From the NCBI GenBank assembly GCA_016784025.1, contig JADHVL010000010.1, forward strand, positions 1-64,000: a stretch of 64,000 nucleotides of DNA. Direction: 5' to 3'. Shown here piece after piece: positions 50,448 through 59,582 of the stretch (position 1 is its first letter; each line of letters starts with the position of its first letter). This DNA comes from Fidelibacterota bacterium. Lineage in GTDB: Bacteria; Fidelibacterota; UBA8477; JABMPR01. Made by a program: the position numbers and the translations under genes. The notes beneath the pieces were generated by a model. The model did no database searches. It saw nothing but the letters and a program-made list of their open reading frames with translations, and had not been told where the DNA came from.

Positions 50448-51280
50448 CAGGCGCTGAGAGCTTCTTCGTCAGGTACAGCTTCCAAAACAATTAAGGCATT
50501 GGTGGAGCATTTGGCCGTTGGGAGCTCATTTCCTTGACCATAAAGATGATAATCGATGATAGCCAGGTTGTTTTCCATGGTCATCATTCCTTCCTCCACA
50601 CCTCTGACACAAAGACCGCAGCCCACACAGGCCTTGATGCAGATTTTGCGAGAATCTTTGGGTGTGTCAGTATTTCTGCACGCCACAAAGACGGTATCAA
50701 CTTCGGGATGTAGTTCAATGATGTTGCGAGGACAGGCATCCACGCAATTTCCACAGCCCGTGCATTTATTTTCATCAATGATGGGGAGACCATTTTCACT
50801 CATTTCCATGGCGTCGAAGGGACAGGAATCCACACACTCTCCATAACCAAGACAACCATGCAGACAGAGTTTATCCCCACCACCGGTAATATGAGCTGCC
50901 GTACATGTTTCGATACCCAGATATTCACCCTTGTGGGCACTCTCATAATGGCCACCCTGGCACATGACCCGGGCAATTATTTTCTCACCTTTTGAAGCTT
51001 CCAGCCCCATGACGCCTGCAATGGTTTCACGCGCATCATCATTGCACACGGGACACCCACTGATTTCCACCTTGCCATGAACGATATTTTCGGCAAAGCT
51101 GCCGCAACCAGGTAGGCCACAGCCACCACAATTGGCACCAGGAAGATTATCCATGATGAGGGCAATACGTGGATCTTCTTCTACATAAAATTTCTTATTG
51201 GCAACAGCCAGACCGGCAGCAAAAAGCGCCCCCATGCCCCCCATGCTCAACATTGATATACCGATTGATGCTAGATCCAT
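50447..51280 (-). CDS. rnfB: Rnf complex subunit B, iron-sulfur protein
   Basis: 277 residues. An N-terminal membrane helix (about 5-26) is followed by the four-Cys domain NCGGCGLPGCGSFAENIV, then 4Fe-4S clusters CLGYGECVDSCPFDAM and CTGCGNCVDACPRNIIE, and a further CIKACVGCGLCV with SCS-type tail. The subunit receives electrons from ferredoxin and passes them towards the membrane flavins of the Rnf complex, a sodium- or proton-pumping ferredoxin:NAD oxidoreductase. It lies last among the rnf genes, followed directly by the RseC-like gene. Confidence 0.95.
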   Translation of the reverse strand: MDLASIGISMLSMGGMGALFAAGLAVANKKFYVEEDPRIALIMDNLPGANCGGCGLPGCGSFAENIVHGKVEISGCPVCNDDARETIAGVMGLEASKGEKIIARVMCQGGHYESAHKGEYLGIETCTAAHITGGGDKLCLHGCLGYGECVDSCPFDAMEMSENGLPIIDENKCTGCGNCVDACPRNIIELHPEVDTVFVACRNTDTPKDSRKICIKACVGCGLCVRGVEEGMMTMENNLAIIDYHLYGQGNELPTAKCSTNALIVLEAVPDEEALSA

Positions 51281-51322
51281 TGTTTAAATTCCTTAGAGAA
51301 AAAAACACCAGAAAAATGTCTC

Positions 51323-51399
51323 CCTGAGGCTCTCGAAGGGTAGACTTTCCCAAAACAGGTACAATTATCAGATGCGCTTTGTCCTTCGAGAACCTCAGG
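51323..51399. repeat. Inverted repeat between rnfA and rnfB
   Basis: CCTGAGGCTCTCGAAGG (51323-51339) and CCTTCGAGAACCTCAGG (51383-51399) form a 17-bp stem with two mismatches. They are of the same CTCGA(A/G)..CCTCAGG family as at 46568 and 46983. The element fills the only sizeable gap (158 bases) inside the rnf operon. Confidence 0.65.
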
Positions 51400-51438
51400 A
51401 TGACGCGCACAGGATACAGTATTCATTAAATTCATATT

Positions 51439-52011
51439 CTATATCATCCCTGCAAAACCCATAAATGCCAGGGCCAGACCACCAGCCACAATCATAGTGA
51501 TGGCGGCTCCCTGGAAATATTTCGGAACTGGGGCCAATTCGAGTTCCTCTCTAATACCGGCCATAATCACCAGCGCCAGTGTAAAACCAGCACCAGCACC
51601 CAGACCAAAGACCACGCTTTCCATAAAGGAATAATCACGCAGGACGGAGAAGAGGGCCAGACCCAGGATAGCGCAATTGGTGGTGATCAGAGGCAGGAAA
51701 ATACCTAAGGTATCGTATAGAGGTTTACTCACCTTGCGGATGAACATTTCAACTAACTGTACCAGAGAGGCAATGACGAGAATGAAGCTGACATATTGAA
51801 GTATGACCACATCAAATGGGACCAGAATAAGGTGATAGATCAGCCAGGTAACTACGGCTGTAATCAGCATGACAAAGGTGACTGCCATCCCCATGGACAC
51901 GGCGGATGAAACTCGCTTTGAGACACCAACAAAGGGACAGATCCCCAGGAAGTAGGCAAGTACAAAGTTGTTAACGATGGCTGCTGAAAAGAAGATCAGA
52001 AAATAGCTCAT
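51439..52011 (-). CDS. rnfA: Rnf complex subunit A, membrane protein
   Basis: 190 residues, six membrane helices. Typical segments are NNFVLAYFLGICPFVGVSKR with the conserved CPF cysteine, and the symmetry-related LITTNCAILGLALFSV with the second membrane cysteine. Together with RnfE it holds the intramembrane iron-sulfur cluster and forms the ion-conducting core. It overlaps rnfE by 4 bases. Confidence 0.95.
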   Translation of the reverse strand: MSYFLIFFSAAIVNNFVLAYFLGICPFVGVSKRVSSAVSMGMAVTFVMLITAVVTWLIYHLILVPFDVVILQYVSFILVIASLVQLVEMFIRKVSKPLYDTLGIFLPLITTNCAILGLALFSVLRDYSFMESVVFGLGAGAGFTLALVIMAGIREELELAPVPKYFQGAAITMIVAGGLALAFMGFAGMI

Positions 52012-52637
52012 GAGACAGTCCCCCTTTCCTTAGATCGAGAGGGATCGTTGTACCAATTGGCCAGGGCGATAAGAATACCCAACGTGAGAAACGCGCCAGG
52101 TGGTAAAATCATAACCATCCAGGGTGTGAACCAATCGCCAAGAATGGCGATACCAAAGATGCTGCCTGAACCCAGAATTTCTCGAATAATCCCCAGAACC
52201 ACCAGCACGATGATAAACCCTATTCCCATACCCAGGCTGTCCAGAAGTGAGCGACCGATCCCATTTCGGGATGAGAAGGCCTCCTGTCGTCCCAGAATTA
52301 AACAGTTCACCACAATCAGAGGGATGTAAGGTCCCAAAGAGGCAGAAATAACGGGGAAGTAAGCTGCCAGAAATCGGTCAGCCACAGTCACAAAGGTAGC
52401 TATAATAACGATGTATCCAGCAATACGGACTTGATGCGGTATGAAATTTCTCAGGGCGGAGATCATCAGGCTTGAGCTCAAGAGCACAAAAGTTGTTGCT
52501 AGCCCCATGGCTAATCCATTATTGGCAGCGTTAGTGACAGCCAGGGTGGGGCATAGACCCAAAAGGCTGGCCATAACTGGATTCTCTTTCCAGATACCTT
52601 TGATAAATTCAGTTTTTAGGGATAGGGTAGAGCTCAT
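52008..52637 (-). CDS. rnfE: Rnf complex subunit E, membrane protein
   Basis: 209 residues, six membrane helices. GIWKENPVMASLLGLCPTLAVTNAANNGLAMG and IPLIVVNCLILGRQEAFSSRNGIGRSLLDSLGMG carry the two conserved cysteines in half-helices, symmetric to RnfA. The N-terminus is short. It overlaps rnfA and rnfG by 4 bases on each side. Confidence 0.95.
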   Translation of the reverse strand: MSSTLSLKTEFIKGIWKENPVMASLLGLCPTLAVTNAANNGLAMGLATTFVLLSSSLMISALRNFIPHQVRIAGYIVIIATFVTVADRFLAAYFPVISASLGPYIPLIVVNCLILGRQEAFSSRNGIGRSLLDSLGMGIGFIIVLVVLGIIREILGSGSIFGIAILGDWFTPWMVMILPPGAFLTLGILIALANWYNDPSRSKERGTVS

Positions 52638-53248
52638 GATTCAGGCCCTCCTTTGGATGGCCAGACTGTTTTTATATGCGCAATTTGGTCGTTGAGAATG
52701 TTGGTGACTGCCTTTGACGAGATAGTCGCGCCTGTAATTCCCTGGACTTCATTGTTACGGGTGGGCTTGGCATTTTTAATGACTACGATTTCAGGTGAAA
52801 GGTGGACCCCCCTGAACTGTGCAGGAAACCAGTAGGGATCCTGCTTATTGGATGGATCCACCACAATCTTGGTTCCCAGGCCTGGAGTCTCTATCTGTTC
52901 CAGCACTTTGATGCCAGTGAGTTGAGTCATATCAGGTGAAAGTCCCACCATGATCCGCAACTCCCCCTGAAATCCACTTCCCACGGCCATAAAGGCGATT
53001 CCCACAAGATGTTCGGAGCTATCACGAGTTGCTATTGCTATATAGATGGTTCCAAATTCGGTCTCTTCACGTGTATAAGTATCGTGAGCAGGCAGGACAT
53101 CCCCAATGGCCGCCTTGAGGGCTTCCTGGCGATGAAAAGCTATCTTGGGTTTAGTGATGGTATCCCAGCCAGCCAGAATTCCACCAGATAAAACGGTGAT
53201 CAGGGTCAACACCAGAATCATGCGTGTAGATAAGCTCATTTTACTCAT
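52634..53248 (-). CDS. rnfG: Rnf complex subunit G, FMN-binding
   Basis: 204 residues. One N-terminal membrane helix (about 7-26) is followed by a periplasmic FMN-binding domain. The covalent FMN site is seen as GITGATISSKAV, where the Thr of the GAT motif is esterified to FMN. LTGIKVLEQIETPGLGTKI is the other conserved element. It overlaps rnfD and rnfE by 4 bases. Confidence 0.94.
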   Translation of the reverse strand: MSKMSLSTRMILVLTLITVLSGGILAGWDTITKPKIAFHRQEALKAAIGDVLPAHDTYTREETEFGTIYIAIATRDSSEHLVGIAFMAVGSGFQGELRIMVGLSPDMTQLTGIKVLEQIETPGLGTKIVVDPSNKQDPYWFPAQFRGVHLSPEIVVIKNAKPTRNNEVQGITGATISSKAVTNILNDQIAHIKTVWPSKGGPES

Positions 53249-54303
53249 GCGCGGATCTCCCCGAAAAACTTGGGTCGGGTATAACGATTAATGAGCGGTG
53301 TAAAAGCATTCATGAGCAGAATGGAGTACATGACGCCTTCAGGCAGACCGCCAAAGAGTCGAATTATCACCAGAATGAATCCAGCCCCCGCGCCAAATAT
53401 CCAGGCGCCCCGAGCTGTTACAGGGGAGGTAACCATATCTGTAGCCATAAAAAAGGCGCCCAACATGAGTCCACCACTAAAAAGTTGAAAAACAGGCGAA
53501 GGATAGGACTCAGGTGAAATCAACCAGAAGACACCACTCACAAGGAAGGTTGACAGAAGGAAGCTGAGAGGGATGCGCCAGTCCGCGTATTTTCTGATCA
53601 GCAGATAGATACCACCGATGAGAATGGCGATGGCAGAAGTCTCACCAAGAGAGCCACTGATGTTTCCTGTGAGCAATCCTGATAATTCACTGGTGACACC
53701 CTCAAACTTAAAGAGTCCTAAAGGAGTTGCTGCGGTGATGCCGTCCACATCAGCATAGCGGGCAGTCAGTGGCCATGTCCAGGTTGTCATGGGAACAGGA
53801 AAGCTGGCCTGTAAAAAGGCCCGCCCCAATAAAGCGGGGTTAAAAATATTGTAGCCTAGTCCACCAAAGAAGTGTTTACCGACGACAATGGCAAAAACAG
53901 AACCAAGAGCGGTTCCACCAAGGGAAAATGATGGCGGCAGTGTCAGAGCAAGTAGCAGACCGGTTATCAGGGCTGATCCATCGGGGATGGTGAACGATTC
54001 ACCTCTAACTCTGTTAACCAGCATTTCAGCAATTAGGGCTGAGGATACACTGGTGAGAATGATACCAACAGCAGCCCACTGGAAATACACCAGTGCTAAT
54101 ACAGTAGCAGGCACGAGAGCTGCGACGACATTCCACATAATTCTTGGAACCGTGTCTTTGGTATGAAAATGTGGCGATGAAGCCAGGATTAGAGGTGTTT
54201 CAGGTTTATATAATTTTGCCCGCGGATCCTTTTTCGGTTTCACCGGTTTTTTAGGAGTTTCGGGCTGTTCAGGCTGGGCTTGAGGTATATTTTCTTCAGT
54301 CAT
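53245..54303 (-). CDS. rnfD: Rnf complex subunit D, FMN-binding membrane protein
   Basis: 352 residues from ATG at 54303 (GGAG 6 bases upstream). An upstream frame extends into rnfC but has no support. The first about 50 residues form a Pro/Lys/Glu-rich extension (EENIPQAQPEQPETPKKPVK) not present in short RnfD proteins. The membrane part follows: SALIAEMLVNRV, PDGSALITGLLLALTLPPS, GKHFFGGLGYNIFNPALLGRAFL. The FMN-attachment segment ITAATPLGLFK has the usual Thr. It overlaps rnfG by 4 bases. Confidence 0.93.
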   Translation of the reverse strand: MTEENIPQAQPEQPETPKKPVKPKKDPRAKLYKPETPLILASSPHFHTKDTVPRIMWNVVAALVPATVLALVYFQWAAVGIILTSVSSALIAEMLVNRVRGESFTIPDGSALITGLLLALTLPPSFSLGGTALGSVFAIVVGKHFFGGLGYNIFNPALLGRAFLQASFPVPMTTWTWPLTARYADVDGITAATPLGLFKFEGVTSELSGLLTGNISGSLGETSAIAILIGGIYLLIRKYADWRIPLSFLLSTFLVSGVFWLISPESYPSPVFQLFSGGLMLGAFFMATDMVTSPVTARGAWIFGAGAGFILVIIRLFGGLPEGVMYSILLMNAFTPLINRYTRPKFFGEIRA

Positions 54304-54313
54304 AAGAACTCCG

Positions 54314-55663
54314 CTAAGCCTGGGCTTTTTGTTGTTGTTCTGTGGATTTGACTTTACCCACACGAATCCATTGAACCAGGGGAATACCAGATGGACAGAC
54401 AAAGGCGCAGGAGCCACATTCGATGCAGTTAAAAACACCCCACTCCTTGCAGTCCTGGTATTTACCTGTCTCGACTTGTCGAGATAGACGTGTAGGCACC
54501 AGGTTCATGGGACAGACACTCACGCAGGTTCCGCACTGGATACAGGGATAGTGACGGGTGTTTTTGAGTTGGGATGACTGCATACAGACTATCCCGGAAG
54601 TTGCTTTCAAGGTTGGCACCTGGAGATCGTATTGAACCAGACCCATCATGGGGCCACCCATAAATACCTGAGAGGTTTCGTCCTTGAGACCACTGCAGGC
54701 ATCCACACAAACTTGAAAAGGGGTGCCAATGCGAGAGGTAAGATTACCAGGAGCTTGTATTGCGTCCCCTGTCACAGTCAGCATCCGCTGGATCAAAGGT
54801 TTACCATCAAAAACAGCCTCGTAGACTGCCAGGGCTGTGGCGATATTGTTCACAACAACACCCACATCCATGGGGAGTCCGCCAGCAGGTACTTTGCGAC
54901 CCAGAGCCGCATCGATAAGCATTTTTTCAGCTCCTTGGGGGTATTTGACCTTCAGCGGTTGAATTTTAAAGTTGAGATTGAGTGCTTTCACCCTGGCTTC
55001 CATGGTGGCAATTGCATCTGCTTTATTGGATTCGATACCGACAATACCCTGATTTATTCCCAACATCCTCATCATGATGGCCATGCCTTTGAGGATACGA
55101 TCAGTATCTTCCAGCATATTGCGGTGGTCACAGGTAAGGAAGGGTTCGCACTCACAGCCATTCAGGATGAAGTGATCGATGGGTTTGTCAGCTGGTGGAG
55201 ACATTTTTACATGGGTTGGAAATGCAGCGCCGCCCAGACCTACAATTCCCGCTTCGCGCACCAGTTTGCTCAGCTCTTCTTTTGGGGCGATTTCCCAGTT
55301 TTCAGGTGTACTAAGTAATTCCCAGTCATCTTCCTCACCGTCTCGTTTGATGTGTATCATAGGGACTTTTGCACCAAGAGGATGGGGAAAAGATGCCACA
55401 GCAGCCACGGTTCCAGTAATGGATGCGTGGATGGGGCTGGAAACAAAAGCCGAGGAGTCAGCAATCTTTTGTCCGGTTTTTACCGTGTCACCTTTCTCTA
55501 CCAGAGCCTCGCAAGGGGCGCCTATATGCTGCTGAAGGGGAATAAACACCTCATCAGGAAGCGGCATAATTTGGGATGGTAAGTGACAGGTCAGGTCCTT
55601 GTATTCATCGGGATGAACCCCACGACGAAACGTACTGATGTGCAGCTGGGATGATTCAGACAT
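54314..55663 (-). CDS. rnfC: Rnf complex subunit C, NADH-binding iron-sulfur protein
   Basis: 449 residues. The N-terminal barrel-sandwich part (FRRGVHPDEYKDLT, MPLPDEVFIPLQQHIGAPCEALVEKGDTVKTGQ) precedes the flavin/NADH domain (GIVGLGGAAFPTHVK, NGCECEPFLTCDHR). Two 4Fe-4S motifs end the protein (CIQCGTCVSVCPMNLVP and CIECGSCAFVCPSGIPL). It is the first gene of the rnf operon, and about 265 bases lie between its start and the DUF4139 gene. Presumably the operon promoter is in this space; I cannot define it. Confidence 0.95.
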   Translation of the reverse strand: MSESSQLHISTFRRGVHPDEYKDLTCHLPSQIMPLPDEVFIPLQQHIGAPCEALVEKGDTVKTGQKIADSSAFVSSPIHASITGTVAAVASFPHPLGAKVPMIHIKRDGEEDDWELLSTPENWEIAPKEELSKLVREAGIVGLGGAAFPTHVKMSPPADKPIDHFILNGCECEPFLTCDHRNMLEDTDRILKGMAIMMRMLGINQGIVGIESNKADAIATMEARVKALNLNFKIQPLKVKYPQGAEKMLIDAALGRKVPAGGLPMDVGVVVNNIATALAVYEAVFDGKPLIQRMLTVTGDAIQAPGNLTSRIGTPFQVCVDACSGLKDETSQVFMGGPMMGLVQYDLQVPTLKATSGIVCMQSSQLKNTRHYPCIQCGTCVSVCPMNLVPTRLSRQVETGKYQDCKEWGVFNCIECGSCAFVCPSGIPLVQWIRVGKVKSTEQQQKAQA

Positions 55664-55892
55664 ACGTGGATCGTCTCCTCATGGTTATTTTAGGGCTCAT
55701 CAGCCAGAAAATTGGATTGGATAAACGGTTACATTCCATGTCTGAATGCAATGGCAAAAATAAGACCAGTAGAGGCCATTTTGCCAATCTCAGCCCATAA
55801 AAATGAATTTTAGTAAAATACTGTTCTTATTAGGGTATAGGGGTAATTAATGCGAGAATTACTAGTTGCGGAAAGCAGGTGTGAATATGTCA

Positions 55893-55918
55893 TAGCACCC
55901 GACTTAAGTCAGGCGCTA
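55893..55918. repeat. Degenerate REP-like palindrome
   Basis: The 26-bp block reads TAGCACCCGACTT followed by AAGTCAGGCGCTA, complementary at 11 of 13 positions. The central CCGACTTNAGTC matches the hairpin at 1331-1351. It lies 11 bases after the end of the DUF4139 gene, and the rest of 55664-55928 shows nothing else recognisable. Confidence 0.55.
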
Positions 55919-55928
55919 TTGGGATAAA

Positions 55929-57275
55929 TTATTTCAAATCGACTCTAGACGTATAGGTGAGAATAACTTCTTTGTTAGCAGGCACTGGAACAGTGAATTT
56001 CACACGAGAGGCATCCACTTTTGTAAAGCGATGGGATGCATCCTGAACTCTCCAATTGCGGTAGCCAATCGTCTGAATGACTTCAACTTCCACGGCCTCA
56101 TCCTTACGGTTTGCCAGGGTAATGCGGATATCTTGTTCCGTGTAACGGTCAGACTTTGAGCGTCGATCAAGAATCTCCCGCTTCCCCTTGACATCAAAGG
56201 CTTCGCCAACTTCCAGGGTCACCAAATCATCCTTGGATGTGTGCTTTAGATTGTCTTCACCGATGAGCTCAAGAGCACCGTCCGTATCTTTCTTGAATAG
56301 TCGCACAATACCTCCAGGCAGCGCTACACCCGTTCCTGTCTCTTTATCATTGGTGAACATGATCTTAATGGGGATGTTTGTGAATTGATCACGAGTCCCC
56401 TGATATACATAGCGTTTTTGGGATTTGACGAGAGTGGGGTTGAGCCACTGGATTTGCTTTTCCTCCCGGTTGTGAACCGAAACGGGAAAAGCAATATCAT
56501 AGAGATGATATTCAAAAAATTGTCGCTCCTCTACAACCGGCATGCCCCTCATGGCCATCATTTGGGATTTTTCTCTGCGAGCATCGAACACCTGTTCAGG
56601 ACGAGCTCGATGTAGATCACCAGCCACCAACTTGAGCTTGGCTTCTTTATAATCTTTACCAGACTTATTGTTGAGATTGATCCAGGAGCTTAGATCCAGT
56701 TCACTTTCGTCCTGATTAAGAACCGCCACATATTCGGCTTTCCAGGAGATCCCGCCAGTGAGATAAGACAGGTCAAATTTAACTTTTCCGGTTTTTTCAG
56801 CATTTAAGGTCCAGGCCAGCGTGGGGCGGACATAGAGTCTTTCACTAGGTGTTGGACACTTGATTGTGCCCACAAACTGACGCTGTATTATATCTGTTCC
56901 ACCCCGACTTTTTAGAACGAGGGTACTGTTGTCATAACTGAGCAGGGTGCCTGATATTTTATTGTCGTTTTGGAGGATCACTGTCACTTCTGCTTCGAGG
57001 TATTTCTTAAGCAGCTTGTTTTGATCAACCAGATCATATCGATAATTCTGTTCTAGAACTTGAATGTCTTGATCTGAGCCCAACTTGACAGAAGAGGGAT
57101 TCAGGGTTTCTGCCACACGTTCAATTTCAATCTCCGAGATACCGCTCTGAATTTGCTTTGAGAACTGTTCTTTAACCAGTGCCTCGCCATGGTTGTAAAC
57201 GGTGAGTTGGGTCTGGGCCTGGGAGAGTGTTATTACCAGGGACAAGATGATGGATAATCTAAAATATTTGGACAT
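55929..57275 (-). CDS. DUF4139-domain exported protein
   Basis: 448 residues from ATG at 57275, chosen because GAGGAG is 7 bases upstream and a clean signal peptide (SLVITLSQAQ) follows. The N-terminal part (LTVYNHGEALVKEQFSKQIQSGISEIEIERVAETLNPSSVKLG) and the DUF4139 domain (about 150-448: LSYLTGGISWKAEYVAVLNQDESELDLSSWINLNNKSGKDYKEAKLKLVAGD) match the DUF4139 family. It ends in VPANKEVILTYTSRV. The protein is probably periplasmic. Function is unknown. It is a single gene, convergent with no neighbour. Confidence 0.85.
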   Translation of the reverse strand: MSKYFRLSIILSLVITLSQAQTQLTVYNHGEALVKEQFSKQIQSGISEIEIERVAETLNPSSVKLGSDQDIQVLEQNYRYDLVDQNKLLKKYLEAEVTVILQNDNKISGTLLSYDNSTLVLKSRGGTDIIQRQFVGTIKCPTPSERLYVRPTLAWTLNAEKTGKVKFDLSYLTGGISWKAEYVAVLNQDESELDLSSWINLNNKSGKDYKEAKLKLVAGDLHRARPEQVFDARREKSQMMAMRGMPVVEERQFFEYHLYDIAFPVSVHNREEKQIQWLNPTLVKSQKRYVYQGTRDQFTNIPIKIMFTNDKETGTGVALPGGIVRLFKKDTDGALELIGEDNLKHTSKDDLVTLEVGEAFDVKGKREILDRRSKSDRYTEQDIRITLANRKDEAVEVEVIQTIGYRNWRVQDASHRFTKVDASRVKFTVPVPANKEVILTYTSRVDLK

Positions 57276-57333
57276 GATGAGGCTCCTCATAGGATACATG
57301 GTGAAGGTTCACAGTAATCTATATAGCACTTGC

Positions 57334-57819
57334 TCAGATATCAATTTTTGCCAGGGTTTTGTGAATGTCACCCACTGCCATAAGTGCAGCGGATCCGTAC
57401 CATTCTTTGAGTTCCATCTCCAGGCTACCCGCCTGAATGGCAGGATCAGAATTGGTTAAGGCTTCGGCCTCTTCCAGGCTTTCAACATTAAAAAAATACA
57501 AACCCCTTAATTCTCCTGAACCATAGAAGGGGCCAGCCAGAGCAAGTTTCCCCGCATCCGCCATAGCACCTATGTTTTTCAGGTGAGCTGCTTGTAGCTC
57601 TTTCGCCTTTTCTGGCGACAAGTCCCGGTTGGGACCTTTCTTTAAGAAGGCGATTACATATTTGCGCATCCCATAATCATCAGCGCCATACTCCATTGCC
57701 TTGAGTGAATCATAGGTCTCTGTGATTGAAGCTGGTATTTCAATTTCTTTTGATTCACATGAAAAGAGAACAGCACCTGCGAGGATCAGATGAGCTATGA
57801 ATATGGCTGCTTTCATCAT
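57334..57819 (-). CDS. YciI-like lipoprotein
   Basis: 161 residues with lipobox VLFSC (Cys21). The body (about 50-150) follows the YciI fold: KYVIAFLKKGPNRDLSPEKAKELQAAHLKNIGAMADAGKLALAGPFYGSGELRGLYFFNVESLEEAEALTNSDPAIQAG. YciI proteins are small dimeric ferredoxin-like folds, with a His-Asp pair in active members. The corresponding His (AAHLKN) and DP are here. The lipid-anchored form is unusual. The stop side follows the SRPBCC gene, with a 4-base overlap. Confidence 0.8.
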   Translation of the reverse strand: MMKAAIFIAHLILAGAVLFSCESKEIEIPASITETYDSLKAMEYGADDYGMRKYVIAFLKKGPNRDLSPEKAKELQAAHLKNIGAMADAGKLALAGPFYGSGELRGLYFFNVESLEEAEALTNSDPAIQAGSLEMELKEWYGSAALMAVGDIHKTLAKIDI

Positions 57820-58259
57820 TCAGCGATCTGGCATTCAGCAAATTTCTTGAAGGCTTTCATATGCTGTAGGGATTGTTTCTTAAAAGCTCCAGGCATAAAG
57901 AAGGCCAGATATTTCATAAAGCCAGTGAATTGAAATTCTTGCTCAGTGATATAGCGGGTTTGGTTTTTGCCCCGCGATTCAAATCGGTTTTTAACCAGAT
58001 TGTAGACACCTTTGGCCACATAGTTTCCTGAGAATTCATTAGGCAGGTTCTTTACTGTAATCGTTTCAATCATCTCAATTTCACGTTTGCCTGAAAGAAA
58101 GACCATTTTTGATTTTGCCCCAACTTCTCCAGGTGTACCCTCCAGTGGCTCAAAGCTCTGCAGACCTTCCATCCACTTATACATGTTTTCAGTACTATCA
58201 AATAAGTCGATGACTCGATCAATAGGAAGATTTATATCCAATTCAACGGTATACTTCAT
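57816..58259 (-). CDS. SRPBCC-family (START/polyketide-cyclase-like) protein
   Basis: 147 residues. YTVELDINLPIDRVIDLFDSTENMYKWMEGLQSFEPLEGTPGEVGAKSKMVF is the entry of an SRPBCC lipid-binding fold. It is followed by IEMIETITVKNLPNEFSGNYVAKGVYN and a last long helix (ALQHMKAFKKFA type). It probably binds a hydrophobic ligand; the specific role is unknown. It is coupled by 4 bases to the YciI-like gene. Confidence 0.85.
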   Translation of the reverse strand: MKYTVELDINLPIDRVIDLFDSTENMYKWMEGLQSFEPLEGTPGEVGAKSKMVFLSGKREIEMIETITVKNLPNEFSGNYVAKGVYNLVKNRFESRGKNQTRYITEQEFQFTGFMKYLAFFMPGAFKKQSLQHMKAFKKFAECQIAE

Positions 58260-58298
58260 AATTACTCCTTCTTACCGCCCCCGATGCTTGATACGATC

Positions 58299-59432
58299 CT
58301 AAAAAATAATGCAGACGGGAGTCGGTGCTTCCACCTGGCTCACGTACTTTAACATTCCAGTAGAAGGGTCGCGCTTCAACGTCACAATGTTATTGGTACG
58401 CTGGTTGGCCACGAGCATAAAATTTTCATCTGGGGAAAGTGAAAAATTGCGAGGACCCTCACCACCACAACCCTTGTTTCCCAGGAGTTTCAAGCTGCCA
58501 TCAGCTTCATTCACCTTCAGGACGGCGATGCTGTTATGTCCACGATTAGAGGCGTAGACAAATTGTCCATCAGAGGATATGTGGATGTCGGCGCAGGTAT
58601 TGGGCGCGGAATATCCAACTGGTAAACTTGAAACAGTGGATCCCATGCTGTAACTCCCATCTTTGCTACGATCCAGTCGGGTCACGCTGCTGCTGAGTTC
58701 ATTGGCCACATAGATCCATTTTCCATTGGGATGAAAAGTCAGGTGACGTGGTCCATCACCGGGATTCAGACTTAGTTTTTCAGGCGTGGCAGGAATCAGT
58801 TTTTGACCATCAGCATCAATACTTGAAAACCACAGCTCGTTGGTACCCAGATCAATTGAAATGATGCTGCCATCTATTGGGCTAAACCATGCGGAGTGGG
58901 CGTGGGGAGCTTCCTGTCGGTCAGTAGCTCCTTTACCTGTATGTTGCTGAACATCCAGAAGCTCAGAGAGGGGACCATCTTCTTCCAGCTTGAGCAGGCC
59001 TACATTTCCGCCGGTGTAGTTGGCTGTCAGCACATAACCCGCTTCATTCACACTCACAAAACATGGGTGAGCGCCACCAGACGATTGGCGATTGAGGAGG
59101 ATCAGGGTGTCCTCGAAAACCATATAGGATTCCACGGTGCCGACACCATCCTCATTCTTAACCTCGTTAATAGCCACCAGGAATTTTTTGTCAGCACTTA
59201 AAGCTAGAAAGGATGGATTCTCAGACATAACGGCCAGCCCTATTTGTCTCACACCGCCACTGGCAGTCAGCTCATACTTATAGATGCCCTCGCTTGCGCT
59301 TGCGCCTTCGGTATAAGTCCCCAGATAAAATATTTGTGTGTCTTGTGTGTTCACGGTTTCCTCCTTGATGGTGTGACAGCCCGACAATACAAGGAGAGCT
59401 GTGAGGGTATTAGTTAGCCAAAGCAATTTCAT
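58299..59432 (-). CDS. Lactonase-family (6-phosphogluconolactonase-like) beta-propeller lipoprotein
   Basis: 377 residues with lipobox LLVLSGC (Cys19). The seven-bladed lactonase propeller shows FYLGTYTEGASASEGIYKY at the start, NPSFLALSADKKFLVAINE, HPCFVSVNEAGYVLTANYTGGNV, HAHSAWFSPIDGSIISIDLGT, GPRHLTFHPNGKWIYVANE and ASNRGHNSIAVLKVN. Family members are Pgl-type 6-phosphogluconolactonases in the cytoplasm. The lipoprotein form must act on another lactone or be a binding propeller. It stands alone next to the divergent sigma-factor operon. Confidence 0.85.
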   Translation of the reverse strand: MKLLWLTNTLTALLVLSGCHTIKEETVNTQDTQIFYLGTYTEGASASEGIYKYELTASGGVRQIGLAVMSENPSFLALSADKKFLVAINEVKNEDGVGTVESYMVFEDTLILLNRQSSGGAHPCFVSVNEAGYVLTANYTGGNVGLLKLEEDGPLSELLDVQQHTGKGATDRQEAPHAHSAWFSPIDGSIISIDLGTNELWFSSIDADGQKLIPATPEKLSLNPGDGPRHLTFHPNGKWIYVANELSSSVTRLDRSKDGSYSMGSTVSSLPVGYSAPNTCADIHISSDGQFVYASNRGHNSIAVLKVNEADGSLKLLGNKGCGGEGPRNFSLSPDENFMLVANQRTNNIVTLKRDPSTGMLKYVSQVEAPTPVCIIF

Positions 59433-59582
59433 GCTTGGTCAATATAGCCTGAAAAAGTGCACCACCATCCCAATATTGAAATGAGTTTCCTGTGCTATTT
59501 ATCATGTCTCCAGGTGAGAAGCACATTAATTTATGAAACATTGATTTAACCTTTTCTCAGAAATGTCGTATCACATAACAGC

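Noticed and set aside
54632-55318. 228-codon plus-strand frame antisense to rnfC
   Set aside because: It is fully contained in rnfC, which has all family motifs; His-rich odd composition is the mirror of rnfC codons.
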